DNA of 64,000 nt from Tabrizicola flagellatus (lineage in GTDB: Bacteria; Pseudomonadota; Alphaproteobacteria; Rhodobacterales; Rhodobacteraceae), in assembly GCF_008271465.1 (NCBI RefSeq), contig NZ_VMDU01000009.1, positions 1-64,000 on the forward strand. Reading direction: 5' to 3'. Below are positions 54,485 through 63,448 of this stretch, piece by piece (position 1 is the stretch's first letter; every line of letters begins with the position of its first letter). The position numbers were made by a program, and so were the translations under genes. The notes under the pieces were generated by a model. That model searched no databases. It saw nothing but the letters and a program-made list of their open reading frames with translations, and was not told the DNA's origin.

Positions 54485-55207
54485 ATGACACTCGCGTCTG
54501 CCCTTGTCCTGCTTCTTGCCGCGCTTGCCTTTGCCTTGGCTCCGATCATCACCCCCCCGTTCACCGGCTATGACCCGGGCCAGTTCCCTGTCGAGATCGC
54601 ACAACCGGCAGTGCAGCCGGCGGGCTATGCCTTTGCGATCTGGTCTCTGATCTACCTGTGGCTGATCCTGCATGCCGCCTTCGGCCTGTGGAAGCGGCAG
54701 CGGCATCCGGCCTGGGTGCGCGTGCGCCCGGCGCTGACGCTGGCGGTGGTGCTGGGAACGGTGTGGCTCGCGATAGCGGCCTCGAGCCCTTTCTGGGCGA
54801 CCGTGGTGATCCTGGTGATGGCGGGGGCGGCGATCCTGGCCTTCCTGCAGGCGCCGACCGAGCCCGACCGCTGGCTCCTCTCTGCCCCGCTGGCGATCTT
54901 CGCGGGCTGGCTGACGGCGGCCTCGGCGGTCTCGACCGGGGTTCTGCTGGCCGGCTACGGCTATCTCGGCAATGAGGAGGCGGCCTATGACATGATGGCC
55001 GCCGTGCTGATCCTGGGCGTGCTGGTGCAATGGCGCAAGCCCCGGATGCCGGTCTATGGCCTGACGCTGGCCTGGGCGCTGGTCGGGATCGGCGTGGCGA
55101 ACTGGGGCAGCGGCACGCCGGTGGCCTGGGTGGCCTTCGGGATAGCCGCCCTGACGCTGGTCGCGGTCAGTCTGCTGGCGCGACGGGGTAAGGGTCAAAT
55201 TCCTTGA
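54485..55207 (+). CDS. Multi-pass membrane protein, TspO/tryptophan-rich-sensory-protein-like
   Basis: A 240-residue protein with about seven hydrophobic segments. PAGYAFAIWSLIYLWLILHA resembles the first TspO/MBR-type helix pair (P-x-G-x-x-F-x-I-W-x-x-I-Y), but it is longer than classic TspO (about 160 residues) and fits the wider TspO-like group. TspO proteins bind porphyrins and are linked to oxidative stress. The start at 54485 is clear. The substrate is unknown. It ends at an A/T-rich terminator facing der. Confidence 0.65.
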   Translation: MTLASALVLLLAALAFALAPIITPPFTGYDPGQFPVEIAQPAVQPAGYAFAIWSLIYLWLILHAAFGLWKRQRHPAWVRVRPALTLAVVLGTVWLAIAASSPFWATVVILVMAGAAILAFLQAPTEPDRWLLSAPLAIFAGWLTAASAVSTGVLLAGYGYLGNEEAAYDMMAAVLILGVLVQWRKPRMPVYGLTLAWALVGIGVANWGSGTPVAWVAFGIAALTLVAVSLLARRGKGQIP

Positions 55208-55212
55208 GCAAG

Positions 55213-55242
55213 GAATTTTCCTAGAATTTTCCTAAAAATTCT
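55213..55242. terminator. A/T-rich bidirectional terminator with an 11-bp tandem repeat
   Basis: GAATTTTCCTA is repeated twice in tandem (55213-55234), and AGAATTTT (55223-55230) pairs perfectly with AAAATTCT (55235-55242) across a CCTA loop. It is the most A/T-rich spot in the region and lies between convergent stops. Confidence 0.55.
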
Positions 55243-55253
55243 TGGGGTTGGCC

Positions 55254-56723
55254 TTACTGCCCGGTGTTCTTTTCCTTGTGCTTGCGCAGGCGGCTTGGCG
55301 TGTGGAACTTGCGGTCCTTCCAGGGGTTCTGGTCGCCCTGGCTGCGCAGGAAGAGCCGGATCGGCGTGCCCGGCATGTCGAAATGGTCGCGGAGCCCGTT
55401 CACCAGATAGCGCTTGTAGCTTTCCGGCAGTTCGTCGGGCCGCGAGCATTTGATGACGAAGCCCGGCGGCCTTGTCTTTGCCTGCGTCATGTAGCGCAAC
55501 TTGATCCGGTGGCCGCCGGGCGCGGGCGGCGGGTGCGCCTCGGTCATGGCGCCGAGCCAGCTGTTCAGCTTTGCGGTCGGCACGCGCCGGTTCCACACAT
55601 CATGCGCCTTCAGGATCGCGTCGTGCAGGCGGTCGAGGCCGCGGCCCGTCTTGGCGCTGACGGTGACGAGCGGCGCACCGCGTAGCTGCGGGAGAAGGCG
55701 TTCGAACATCTCCTTCAGCTCGGCCAGCTTTTCCTGCTTGTCGTCCTCGAGATCCCACTTGTTGACCGCGACCACGACCGCGCGGCCTTCGGTTTCGGCG
55801 AAGTCGGCGATGCGCAGGTCCTGCACCTCGAAGGGGATTTCCACGTCGAGAAGGACGACCACCACCTCGGCGAAGCGCACGGCGCGCAGGCCGTCGGCGA
55901 CGGACAGCTTTTCCAGCTTTTCCACCACCTTCGCCTTCTTGCGCATGCCGGCGGTATCCCAGATGCGGATCGGCGTCCCCATCCAGTCGGCGCGGACCGA
56001 GATCGCGTCGCGGGTGATGCCGGCCTCGGGACCGGTCAGCATCCGGTCGGTGCCGAGGATCCTGTTGATGAGCGTGGACTTCCCGGCATTCGGGCGGCCG
56101 ATGACGGCGATCTGGAGGGGCTTCGCGGCGGTGGGCTTGTGGGCGGTCTCGTCGGCCTCGAGCTCGGCGTCCTCTTCCGAGATGTCGGTGTCGGTCTCGG
56201 GCAGCATCTCGGCTTCGCGGGGGGCGAATTCCGCCTCGAAGGGTTTGAGCGCGCGGTAGAGGTCGTCCATCCCCTCGCCGTGTTCGGCAGAAAGGCGGAT
56301 GGGTTCGCCGAGGCCGAGGGACCAGGCCTCCAGCGCGCCTGCATCGCCCGCCTTGCCCTCGGCCTTGTTGACGCCGAGGAGCACGCGGGCGGCCTTCTTG
56401 CGCAGGATGTCGGCGAAGACCTCATCCGAGGGGGTGACGCCCACGCGCCCGTCGATCAGGAACAGGCAGACATCGGCCATGTCCACCGCGCGTTCGGTCA
56501 GGCGGCGCATGCGGCCTTGCAGGCTGTCGTCGGTGACCTCTTCCAGACCGGCGGTGTCGATGACGGTGAAGCGGAGGTCGAAGAGCTTGGCATCGCCCTC
56601 GCGCAGGTCGCGGGTCACGCCGGGCTGGTCATCGACCAGCGCAAGCTTGCGGCCGACGAGCCGGTTGAAGAGCGTCGATTTGCCCACATTCGGGCGGCCC
56701 ACGATGGCGAGGGTGAAGGTCAT
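55254..56723 (-). CDS. der: Ribosome biogenesis GTPase Der (EngA)
   Basis: A 489-residue tandem-GTPase that matures the large ribosomal subunit. Two G domains begin with [12 protein letters not shown] (near residue 8) and [12 protein letters not shown] (near residue 212), each followed by its G3 (DTAG) and G4 (NK.D) motifs, and a C-terminal KH-like domain binds rRNA. An acidic linker ([11 protein letters not shown]) joins the G domains. The yfgM-bamB-der order is the same as in E. coli. Confidence 0.97.
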   Translation of the reverse strand: MTFTLAIVGRPNVGKSTLFNRLVGRKLALVDDQPGVTRDLREGDAKLFDLRFTVIDTAGLEEVTDDSLQGRMRRLTERAVDMADVCLFLIDGRVGVTPSDEVFADILRKKAARVLLGVNKAEGKAGDAGALEAWSLGLGEPIRLSAEHGEGMDDLYRALKPFEAEFAPREAEMLPETDTDISEEDAELEADETAHKPTAAKPLQIAVIGRPNAGKSTLINRILGTDRMLTGPEAGITRDAISVRADWMGTPIRIWDTAGMRKKAKVVEKLEKLSVADGLRAVRFAEVVVVLLDVEIPFEVQDLRIADFAETEGRAVVVAVNKWDLEDDKQEKLAELKEMFERLLPQLRGAPLVTVSAKTGRGLDRLHDAILKAHDVWNRRVPTAKLNSWLGAMTEAHPPPAPGGHRIKLRYMTQAKTRPPGFVIKCSRPDELPESYKRYLVNGLRDHFDMPGTPIRLFLRSQGDQNPWKDRKFHTPSRLRKHKEKNTGQ

Positions 56724-56771
56724 GGCCTGCGTCCGTTCTGCGCGAAGCCGCCCCGCTACACCGGTTTGCCG

Positions 56772-58127
56772 TCAGCGGAAAGCGTGAAGTTGCCCGTTGC
56801 CCCCGACGACATAGAGCGTGCCCCCCGCCACCGCCGGCTGCGCGGCCGCGCCGCCGGGAATCTCGGCGGTGTAGGTCAAGGCGCCATTGGCCGGGTCGAA
56901 GGCGCGCAACAGGCCGTCCGAGGAGACGACCATGATCCGCCCGCCGGCCATCACCGGCCCGTAATGGGCGAAGATGCCCTTGCGGCGCTTGATCTTGTCC
57001 TTGGTGAAATAGGGCATCTCGACCGACCAGATCGGCTCGCCGGTGGCGGCGTCGAGGCGGACGAGTTTCGCCTCGTCGTTGACCAGGAAGATCGAGCCGC
57101 CCGCGACCGCGACGGGGCCGAGCGCACCCTCGCCCGCCGACCAGATGCGTTCGCCCGAGGCGGCGGACATGGCGACGGTGCGACCCGAGCCGGAGCCGGC
57201 ATAGAGCACCTTGCCCGCGATCACGGCATCGCCGGTCACGTCGGGGGTGAGCGCATAGGCGCGGCCGAGCCGCTTGCCGGCCAGCGAGGCCTGCCAGATC
57301 TTGGTGCCGCCGCCGATCTTCAGGACCGCCATCAGATCGCCGCCCGAGGAGGGGAAGATCACCGCGCGGTCGCCGATGGTGGGGGCGGCAGTGCCGACAT
57401 AGGCCGCACGGCCCGGCGTGCCGACGACCTGCCAGATCACCTTGCCGTCCTTGGCGTCCACGGCCCAGGCCGAACCGTCGCGGCCCGCGACATAGACCGC
57501 ATTGCCGTCCGAGGCCGGCGCCCCGCTGATCGGGGCATCGACGCGCTGGCGCCAGAGCACCGCGCCCGAGGCGGCATCCAATGCGACCAGTTCGCCATAG
57601 CCGGTGGTGGCGAAGACCCGCCCCCCCGCGGTGGCAAGGCCGCCTGCCGACTGGCCGCCGCCCCGGTCGAAGGACGCGGTCAGGTCGGCAGTCCAGAGCG
57701 TGGCGCCGCCGGTCGAGGTGGCGGTGACGGTGGTGCCGGAATCGATGGTGAATACGCGACCATCGGCCACGACCGGCGCTGCGGCGATGCGATTCCTGCG
57801 GCTGGAGCCAGCCCCGACATCTGCGGACCAGACCCGTTGCGGGGTCGCGGACAGCGCGGCATGCGGCATCAGGTGGCGGGCATTGCCGGCGCGGTGCGTC
57901 CAGTCGCCGCCGGTCTGCGGACCAAGCGAAATGGCGACGCTCTGATTTTCGGGCGCCGCCGGCGCGGTGGGTGCGGGTTGGCCTTCCACAGGGATGCTGG
58001 CCTCAAGATCGGCGCGCACCGGGAACCGTTCGCCTTGCAGGATCACTTCCCTTTCGCCGCAGGCCGCCAGAAGCGCCAGAAGCCCCACGCCGGTCACCAG
58101 CCTGCCGCCCATCCGTCTGACCTTCAT
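56772..58127 (-). CDS. bamB: BamB-like PQQ-type beta-propeller lipoprotein
   Basis: A 451-residue lipoprotein (lipobox LLAACGE after a signal; lipidated Cys near residue 23) with a PQQ-like eight-bladed propeller from about residue 75. Repeated A-W/WxxxxG blade motifs are visible (ATLWTADL, AVLWRQRV, VIWQVVG, RIWSAGE). In E. coli BamB is part of the outer-membrane beta-barrel assembly machine, and the neighbours yfgM and der are the same, which supports that role. The start at 58127 gives the usual signal; the longer frame is rejected. Confidence 0.88.
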   Translation of the reverse strand: MKVRRMGGRLVTGVGLLALLAACGEREVILQGERFPVRADLEASIPVEGQPAPTAPAAPENQSVAISLGPQTGGDWTHRAGNARHLMPHAALSATPQRVWSADVGAGSSRRNRIAAAPVVADGRVFTIDSGTTVTATSTGGATLWTADLTASFDRGGGQSAGGLATAGGRVFATTGYGELVALDAASGAVLWRQRVDAPISGAPASDGNAVYVAGRDGSAWAVDAKDGKVIWQVVGTPGRAAYVGTAAPTIGDRAVIFPSSGGDLMAVLKIGGGTKIWQASLAGKRLGRAYALTPDVTGDAVIAGKVLYAGSGSGRTVAMSAASGERIWSAGEGALGPVAVAGGSIFLVNDEAKLVRLDAATGEPIWSVEMPYFTKDKIKRRKGIFAHYGPVMAGGRIMVVSSDGLLRAFDPANGALTYTAEIPGGAAAQPAVAGGTLYVVGGNGQLHAFR

Positions 58128-58176
58128 GACTGCCACCTGAAAGGACCTTTTGCTTGCGTCTGCGTCCATCTGCATC

Positions 58177-58836
58177 TCAACCGCCGTTGGCCGGCTCGGG
58201 CAGCGTGCCGCCAAGCGCCGTGATCACCTGCCCCACGCGCGCCCGCAACGCGGCCGAGGCCTCCTGGTCCTGCATGAGGGTGCCCAGCGCGGCGATGGCC
58301 GCGTCCGGCTTGCCCTCCTCGATGAGAAGGTAGGCCAGCTGCTCGGCCGCCAGCGTGCGGTAAGGGCGCCCGGCGACGGCGATGCCGTCGAGCGCGGCGC
58401 GGCGGTCGGCCAGGCTCAGGTCGGCCCCGCCCACGAGGACCCGGCGCAGGACCGCGAGGTCGCGGTAGGCCGGCGACAGCGCGGCATTGTTCGCGACCGA
58501 CTCGAGCGCGGCCAGCGTGGCGGCCTTGTCCTCGGCCGGATCGGAGCCGAGGATCAGGTTCAGGATCGCGACCTGTTCGCCCGTCGCCGGAACCGAGGCC
58601 AGCGCCTCGCGCCGCTCCTCGGGCGTGCCATGGTCAAGCGCGTCGATGAGCGCGTCGCCGAAAGCCTCGGCGCGCGCGGCATCGCGGGATTTCTGCCATT
58701 CGGTCCAGGCCGTGCCGCCGACAAGGGCCAGGATCACCACCACGCCGATCCAGCCGTATTTGCGGAACAGCCCGAACAGCCGATCCCGGCGCACCTCTTC
58801 GGTGACTTCCTCGATGAAGCTGTCGGGATTGCTCAA
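58177..58836 (-). CDS. yfgM: YfgM-like TPR protein (inner-membrane chaperone-type)
   Basis: A 219-residue protein with a cytoplasmic N-terminus (DSFIEEVTEEVRRDRLFGLF), one membrane helix (about 28-45) and a periplasmic TPR-like domain (LSPAYRDLAVLRRVLV, RTLAAEQLAYLLIEEGKPDA). The DxFIxEVxEExRxDR head is the signature of alphaproteobacterial YfgM/DUF2133 proteins. In E. coli YfgM joins PpiD at the SecYEG exit. First of the yfgM-bamB-der operon. Confidence 0.88.
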   Translation of the reverse strand: MSNPDSFIEEVTEEVRRDRLFGLFRKYGWIGVVVILALVGGTAWTEWQKSRDAARAEAFGDALIDALDHGTPEERREALASVPATGEQVAILNLILGSDPAEDKAATLAALESVANNAALSPAYRDLAVLRRVLVGGADLSLADRRAALDGIAVAGRPYRTLAAEQLAYLLIEEGKPDAAIAALGTLMQDQEASAALRARVGQVITALGGTLPEPANGG

Positions 58837-58964
58837 CGCCGTGCCTCGCTTGTCGTTTGCCCCGTCTTACAGGCAAAGCCCGCGCGTTGCCAAGCCCCGC
58901 CCGGCCATTGCGGGCCAGATGCGGCCGCAGCCCACCGTCCCCGAGATCGCCGCGCGGCGCCGGG

Positions 58965-60863
58965 TCAGGAGCCGGCAACCGCCCGGATCGCCGGTGCCAT
59001 CCCCTCGGAGGGGCCGGCTTCGGCTTCGTCGGTCTCGATCTCGCCTTCCATGACCTGACGCTGCCACATCGCGGCATAGGTGCCGTCGGCCGCAAGCAGT
59101 TCGTCATGCGTGCCGCGTTCGATCACCCGGCCCTCGTCCAGCACGAGGATCTGGTCGGCGTCGGCGATGGTCGAAAGCCGGTGCGCGATGGTGATGACGC
59201 TGCGCCCCTGCCCCATCTCGGCCAGGCTTTCCTCGATCGACCGTTCGGTCTGGGTGTCGAGCGCCGAGGTTGCCTCGTCGAGGATCAGGATCGGCGGGTT
59301 CTTCAGGAGCGTGCGGGCGATGCCCACGCGCTGCTTTTCGCCGCCCGAAAGCTTCAGCCCGCGCTCGCCCACCCTGGTGTCGTAGCCCTCCGGCAGGCGC
59401 GAGACGAAATCGTGGATCTTCGCGGCCTTCGCGGCGGCGATGATCTCGTCCTCGGTCGCGTCGGCCCGGCCATAGGCGATGTTGTAGCGGATGGTGTCGT
59501 TGAACAGGACGGTATCCTGCGGGACGACCCCGATCTGGGCATGGAGCGAGGTCTGCGTCACGTCGCGGATGTCCTGCCCGTCGATCCGCACCGCGCCCGA
59601 GGTCACATCGTAGAAGCGGAACAGAAGCCGCCCGATGGTGGACTTGCCGCTGCCGGAATGGCCGACGAGCGCCAGTTTCTGCCCCGGTTTGAGGGTGAAG
59701 GAGACGCCCTTCAGGATCTCGCGCGAAGGCTCGTAGCCGAAATGCACGTCGTCGAACACGATCTCTCCCGCCGTTACGCGCAGGGGTTTGGCATCCGGCG
59801 CATCCACGATCTCGGCCGGCTGGCCCAGCAGCCCGAACATCTCGCCCATGTCCACCAGCGCCTGGCGGATTTCGCGATAGACGGTGCCGAGGAAGTTCAG
59901 CGGCATGGTGATCTGGATCATGTAGGCGTTGACCATGACGAAATCGCCCACGGTCAGGGTGCCGGCGCGCACGCCCAGCGCGCTCATCGCCATGACGATC
60001 ACGAGGCCGGTGGTGATGAGAAAGCTTTGCCCGACGTTCAGGAACGAAAGCGACAGGCCGGTCTTGACGGCGGCGGCCTCATACTGGCGCATGGCGCTGT
60101 CGTAACGCTCGGCCTCGCGCGCTTCGGCGTTGAAATACTTGACGGTTTCAAAGTTCAGCAGGCTGTCGATCGCCTTCTGGTTGGCGTCGGTGTCCTGGTC
60201 GTTCATTTCGCGCCGGAGCTTCACGCGCCATTCGGTGACGGTGAAGGTGAACCAGACGTAAAGCGCGATGGTCACGACGACGACGGCGGCATATTGCCAG
60301 CCGAAGACCATGGCAAAGATGACCGAGACCAGGGTCAGTTCCAGGATCAGCGGCCCGATGGACAGAAGCATGAAGCGCAACAGGAAATCGACGCCCTTCA
60401 CCCCGCGTTCGATGATCCGCGACAGGCCGCCGGTCTTGCGGGTGATGTGATAGCGCAAGGAGAGGCGGTGGATATGGGTGAAGGTCTCGATCGCCAGCCG
60501 CCGGATTGCCCGCTGGCCGACGCGGACGAAGACCGCGTCGCGCAGCTCGCCGAAGGCGACCGCACCGAGCCGCGCCAGGCCATAGGCCACGACCAGCCCC
60601 ACCGCACCGAACCCCATGAGCGCACGCGGGTCCGACCCGGCCTCGTTCGACAGGCTGTCTACCGCCAGCTTGTAGATGTAGGGCGTGACCACCGAGACCA
60701 GCTTGGCCAGGAGGAGGAACGTCATGGCCAGCACGACACGCCGCTTCACCCAGGCCTGACCTGCGGGCCAGAGATAGGGCGCCACGCGGCGGATGGTGGT
60801 CATTGCCGAGGCGCGGGGCGTGCCGGCATCGGCGGAAGTCGCGGTCGAGGTGGTGCGGCGCAT
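58965..60863 (-). CDS. Atm1-type ABC exporter (half-transporter)
   Basis: A 632-residue fused permease-ATPase. LNFETVKYFNAEAREAERYD and FLNVGQSFLITTGL in the membrane domain are hallmarks of the mitochondrial Atm1/ABCB7 group; the ATPase has Walker A GHSGSGKST, signature LSGGEKQRV and Walker B ILILDEATSALD. Alphaproteobacterial Atm1 exports glutathione-linked compounds and confers heavy-metal tolerance. It works as a homodimer in the inner membrane. Divergent from the small ArsR gene. Confidence 0.94.
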   Translation of the reverse strand: MRRTTSTATSADAGTPRASAMTTIRRVAPYLWPAGQAWVKRRVVLAMTFLLLAKLVSVVTPYIYKLAVDSLSNEAGSDPRALMGFGAVGLVVAYGLARLGAVAFGELRDAVFVRVGQRAIRRLAIETFTHIHRLSLRYHITRKTGGLSRIIERGVKGVDFLLRFMLLSIGPLILELTLVSVIFAMVFGWQYAAVVVVTIALYVWFTFTVTEWRVKLRREMNDQDTDANQKAIDSLLNFETVKYFNAEAREAERYDSAMRQYEAAAVKTGLSLSFLNVGQSFLITTGLVIVMAMSALGVRAGTLTVGDFVMVNAYMIQITMPLNFLGTVYREIRQALVDMGEMFGLLGQPAEIVDAPDAKPLRVTAGEIVFDDVHFGYEPSREILKGVSFTLKPGQKLALVGHSGSGKSTIGRLLFRFYDVTSGAVRIDGQDIRDVTQTSLHAQIGVVPQDTVLFNDTIRYNIAYGRADATEDEIIAAAKAAKIHDFVSRLPEGYDTRVGERGLKLSGGEKQRVGIARTLLKNPPILILDEATSALDTQTERSIEESLAEMGQGRSVITIAHRLSTIADADQILVLDEGRVIERGTHDELLAADGTYAAMWQRQVMEGEIETDEAEAGPSEGMAPAIRAVAGS

Positions 60864-60897
60864 CGTCTTTCCTGGCGGCCCGGTCCCGGCAGGAACG

Positions 60898-60945
60898 TTG
60901 CGCGCGGGTCAGGCTTGGGCTATGGTCATTTCAAGGATCGTTGAA
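60898..60945 (+). promoter_or_regulatory. Promoter and probable operator of the lone ArsR gene
   Basis: TTGCGC (60898-60903), 17 bases, TATGGT (60921-60926) form a promoter. TTCAA-N6-TTGAA (60930-60945) lies just after the start point, a position suited to repression. Confidence 0.5.
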
Positions 60946-60955
60946 TAGTTGAGCC

Positions 60956-61312
60956 ATGGACCGAAGTAAAGCCCTCGCCGCCCTGTCGGCCCTGGCGCAC
61001 GAGACGCGGCTGGACCTGATCCGGCTGCTCACGCCCAGGGGTGCGGCGGGCATGGCCGCCGGCCAGATCGCCGAGGCGCTGGGGATGCCGGCGCCGCGCC
61101 TGTCGTTCCACCTTTCGGCGCTGGAGCAGGCCGGGCTGCTGAAATCGCGCAAGGTGGCGCGGAACGTCTTTTACAGCGTCGATCCGCGCGGCATCGGGCA
61201 GACGATCTCCTATGTGCTGAACGACTGCTGTTCGGACCATCCCGAGGTGCTGGCCGCCTGCGTGCACCGGCGTCAGGGGGCCGATGCCGTTTCGGGCACC
61301 GCGAACACCTGA
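60956..61312 (+). CDS. ArsR family regulator with C-terminal Cys cluster
   Basis: A 118-residue winged-helix protein: [20 protein letters not shown], then [20 protein letters not shown]. The C-terminus carries Cys91, Cys92 and Cys102 ([15 protein letters not shown]), similar to the arsenite site of one ArsR class (vicinal CC plus a third Cys). No ars resistance gene is next to it. Its last 40 bases overlap the convergent LysM gene. The Atm1-type exporter upstream, also linked to arsenic tolerance, is divergent and could be a target. Confidence 0.88.
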   Translation: MDRSKALAALSALAHETRLDLIRLLTPRGAAGMAAGQIAEALGMPAPRLSFHLSALEQAGLLKSRKVARNVFYSVDPRGIGQTISYVLNDCCSDHPEVLAACVHRRQGADAVSGTANT

Positions 61313-62742
61313 CCGGGATAGATCAGGTCCGGATCCTTGATCTTGTCGCGGTTGGCCTCGAACACCTGGACGTAGAGCACGCCGTCCCCATAGCGTTCCT
61401 GCGCGATGCCCCAGAGGGTGAAACCGGGCTGGACGGTCACCGTGACCGGCGCGGGCGCCGCTGCCGGCGCATCCGCGAGGGCTACGGCGGGCGCTTCGGG
61501 GGCGGCGGGTTCGGCAGGGATCGCGGACGCCGCCGTCGCTTGAGGGGCGGTGGCTTCGGTCTGGGCGGCTGACTCGGGCGGCGCGGCGGCGGCAACCTCG
61601 ACCGGTGCGGCGGGGGTCGTGGCATCGGTGGCAGCCCCGGGGACCGGCGGCGCGGCGCTGGCCGTGTCCTCTACCGGCTGTGCGGCAGGCTCGGCGGCCA
61701 CTGCGGCCTGGCCTCCGGCGACAGCGGCCAGCTCTGCCAGCGTCTCGCGCTTGAACGGGGTCTCGAAACGAGAGGTGACCTTGCCCGCGCCGTCCAGCTG
61801 ATCGACCCGCAGGGTGTAGACCCCCGGCGGCGTGTCGGGCAGCGTTGTCAGCCACTTGCCCGAGGCCGGCACGGGCAGGGTCAGCTTCTCGGCATTGTCG
61901 AGATAGAGCCGCAGCATCGCGCCCCCTGCCCCGCGCCCGCCGACCTGGACCTCGCCATCCGGCGTGTAGGAGATCGTGTCGATCATCACCGAGGCCGTCT
62001 GGCCGGCCACCGGCTCGGGCGCGGCGGGATCCTGAAGGACGACCGCGCCTTCGTCGGACAGGAGGAGCGCCGGAGGAGCGGCGGGCTCCGCTGCGGCGGC
62101 GACCTGATCGTCCGCGGGCGCAGCCGCCTCGGCAACCGCCGAGGGCGGCCCCTCGATCGGACCGAGGGCGACCATCTGCTCCGAGGCGACCGGCGCCTGA
62201 CCCGGCAGGGTCATCGACAGCCACATCAGGCTGGGATCGGGGTTCGGCGGCAGGGTGAAGAGCAGCGCGAAGTCGCCGGACGCGGTCGCCGTGCCGCTGG
62301 CCACGGCCTCTCCGGCCACGACGACCTCGACCGTGGCTCCCGGTTCGGCGCTGCCCGAGACGACCGCATCCCCGTTGGCCGCGACGCGCCAGGTGTCGAT
62401 CACCGGCGGCTGCACGGGGGGTGCGGGGACCTGAGCTGCGGGAGCAGCCTCGGGCTGCGGAACAGAGGCCGTCGCGGCCGTGGGGTCAGGTGCGGGCTGC
62501 GGGTCGGCGGCTTGCGCCGGGGCGGCCGCGGGCTCTGTAGCGGATCCCGTCGTAGTCGCCGCGTCGGTCGCCGGGGCATCGGCAGGCTGAGGGGAAGACC
62601 CGGAGGGTTCGGTCGCGGCCACTTCCTCGGGCAGGGGCCGGGTCAGTTGCCAGGCGATGTATCCGATGCCGGACACCGACACGCCCCCCAGAAGGAGGAT
62701 GGCAATGCGCGTTCCCCGGTCCAAGGCCCCGAATGCCGACAT
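61273..62742 (-). CDS. LysM-domain protein with a low-complexity middle
   Basis: A 489-residue protein with an N-terminal membrane helix ([20 protein letters not shown]), a long Ala/Pro-rich region (about 35-420) with an Ig-like/bacterial repeat near 100-190, and a C-terminal LysM domain ([20 protein letters not shown], then [10 protein letters not shown]) that should bind peptidoglycan. I prefer the ATG at 62742, which has AGGGGG eight bases upstream, over 62787. It may be an inner-membrane anchored, periplasm-facing wall protein. Its end overlaps the convergent ArsR gene. Confidence 0.85.
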   Translation of the reverse strand: MSAFGALDRGTRIAILLLGGVSVSGIGYIAWQLTRPLPEEVAATEPSGSSPQPADAPATDAATTTGSATEPAAAPAQAADPQPAPDPTAATASVPQPEAAPAAQVPAPPVQPPVIDTWRVAANGDAVVSGSAEPGATVEVVVAGEAVASGTATASGDFALLFTLPPNPDPSLMWLSMTLPGQAPVASEQMVALGPIEGPPSAVAEAAAPADDQVAAAAEPAAPPALLLSDEGAVVLQDPAAPEPVAGQTASVMIDTISYTPDGEVQVGGRGAGGAMLRLYLDNAEKLTLPVPASGKWLTTLPDTPPGVYTLRVDQLDGAGKVTSRFETPFKRETLAELAAVAGGQAAVAAEPAAQPVEDTASAAPPVPGAATDATTPAAPVEVAAAAPPESAAQTEATAPQATAASAIPAEPAAPEAPAVALADAPAAAPAPVTVTVQPGFTLWGIAQERYGDGVLYVQVFEANRDKIKDPDLIYPGQVFAVPETASAP

Positions 62743-62836
62743 TCCCGTTTCCCCCTGCGCGGTTTCGCCGCTTTGGTTTCTTGTCATCAGGAATCTCTAT
62801 ATGACGCGGCAAAGCAACCCCTTTTCAGGCTGGCCC

Positions 62837-63388
62837 ATGTCCCTTCGTTCCGTCTGCGTCTTCTGCGGCTCGCGTCCCGGCAGCAACCCCGCCCATGCCG
62901 AGGCTGCCCGCGCCACCGGGGAAATGCTGGCGCGCAATGGCTGGCGGCTGGTGTTCGGGGCGGGCGATGTCGGGCTGATGGGGGCGGTCGCCGCAGCCGC
63001 AACGGCGGCCGGGGCCGAGACGCTGGGCGTCATCCCGATCCACCTCATGGGCCGCGAGCGCGCCAGCCGCGACCGGCGGCGACTGATCGTCACCGAGGAC
63101 ATGCACGAGCGCAAGAAGGTGATGTTCATGAACTCGGACGCCGTGGTGGTGTTGCCGGGCGGCGCAGGGTCGCTGGACGAGTTCTTCGAGGTGCTGACCT
63201 GGGCCCAGATCGGGCTGCACCGCAAGCCGATCCTGCTGCTGGACGTGGGGGGCTACTGGCAGCCGCTGGTCGCGCTCCTCGACCATGTGATCGCCGAGGG
63301 CTTTGCGGATGCCACGCTGAAGGGTCACTTCCGCCCCGTGCCGGATGTCCCCGCGCTGGAGGCGGCGCTGGCCGAGGCATTGGGCTAG
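62837..63388 (+). CDS. LOG family protein (TIGR00730, cytokinin-riboside-monophosphate hydrolase-like)
   Basis: A 183-residue Rossmann-fold protein. MSLRSVCVFCGSRPG is the family start and PGGAGSLDEFFE the PGGxGTxxE motif that cleaves nucleoside 5'-monophosphates into base and ribose 5-phosphate. The Thr is Ser here, which is a mild change. Bacterial members make or recycle nucleobases; a plant-hormone role is not implied. The ATG at 62837 is preferred over one at 62801 that lies before the signature. Confidence 0.9.
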   Translation: MSLRSVCVFCGSRPGSNPAHAEAARATGEMLARNGWRLVFGAGDVGLMGAVAAAATAAGAETLGVIPIHLMGRERASRDRRRLIVTEDMHERKKVMFMNSDAVVVLPGGAGSLDEFFEVLTWAQIGLHRKPILLLDVGGYWQPLVALLDHVIAEGFADATLKGHFRPVPDVPALEAALAEALG

Positions 63389-63395
63389 AACGCAA

Positions 63396-63427
63396 GCGGC
63401 CCGCGAGGGGGACACCCCGCGGGCCGC
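63396..63427. terminator. Bidirectional terminator between the LOG and sodB genes
   Basis: GCGGCCCGCG (63396-63405) and CGCGGGCCGC (63418-63427) are perfect 10-bp arms around a 12-base loop, between convergent stops. T-runs are weak on both sides. Confidence 0.65.
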
Positions 63428-63448
63428 AGCCATGGAGTCTGGCAGGCT

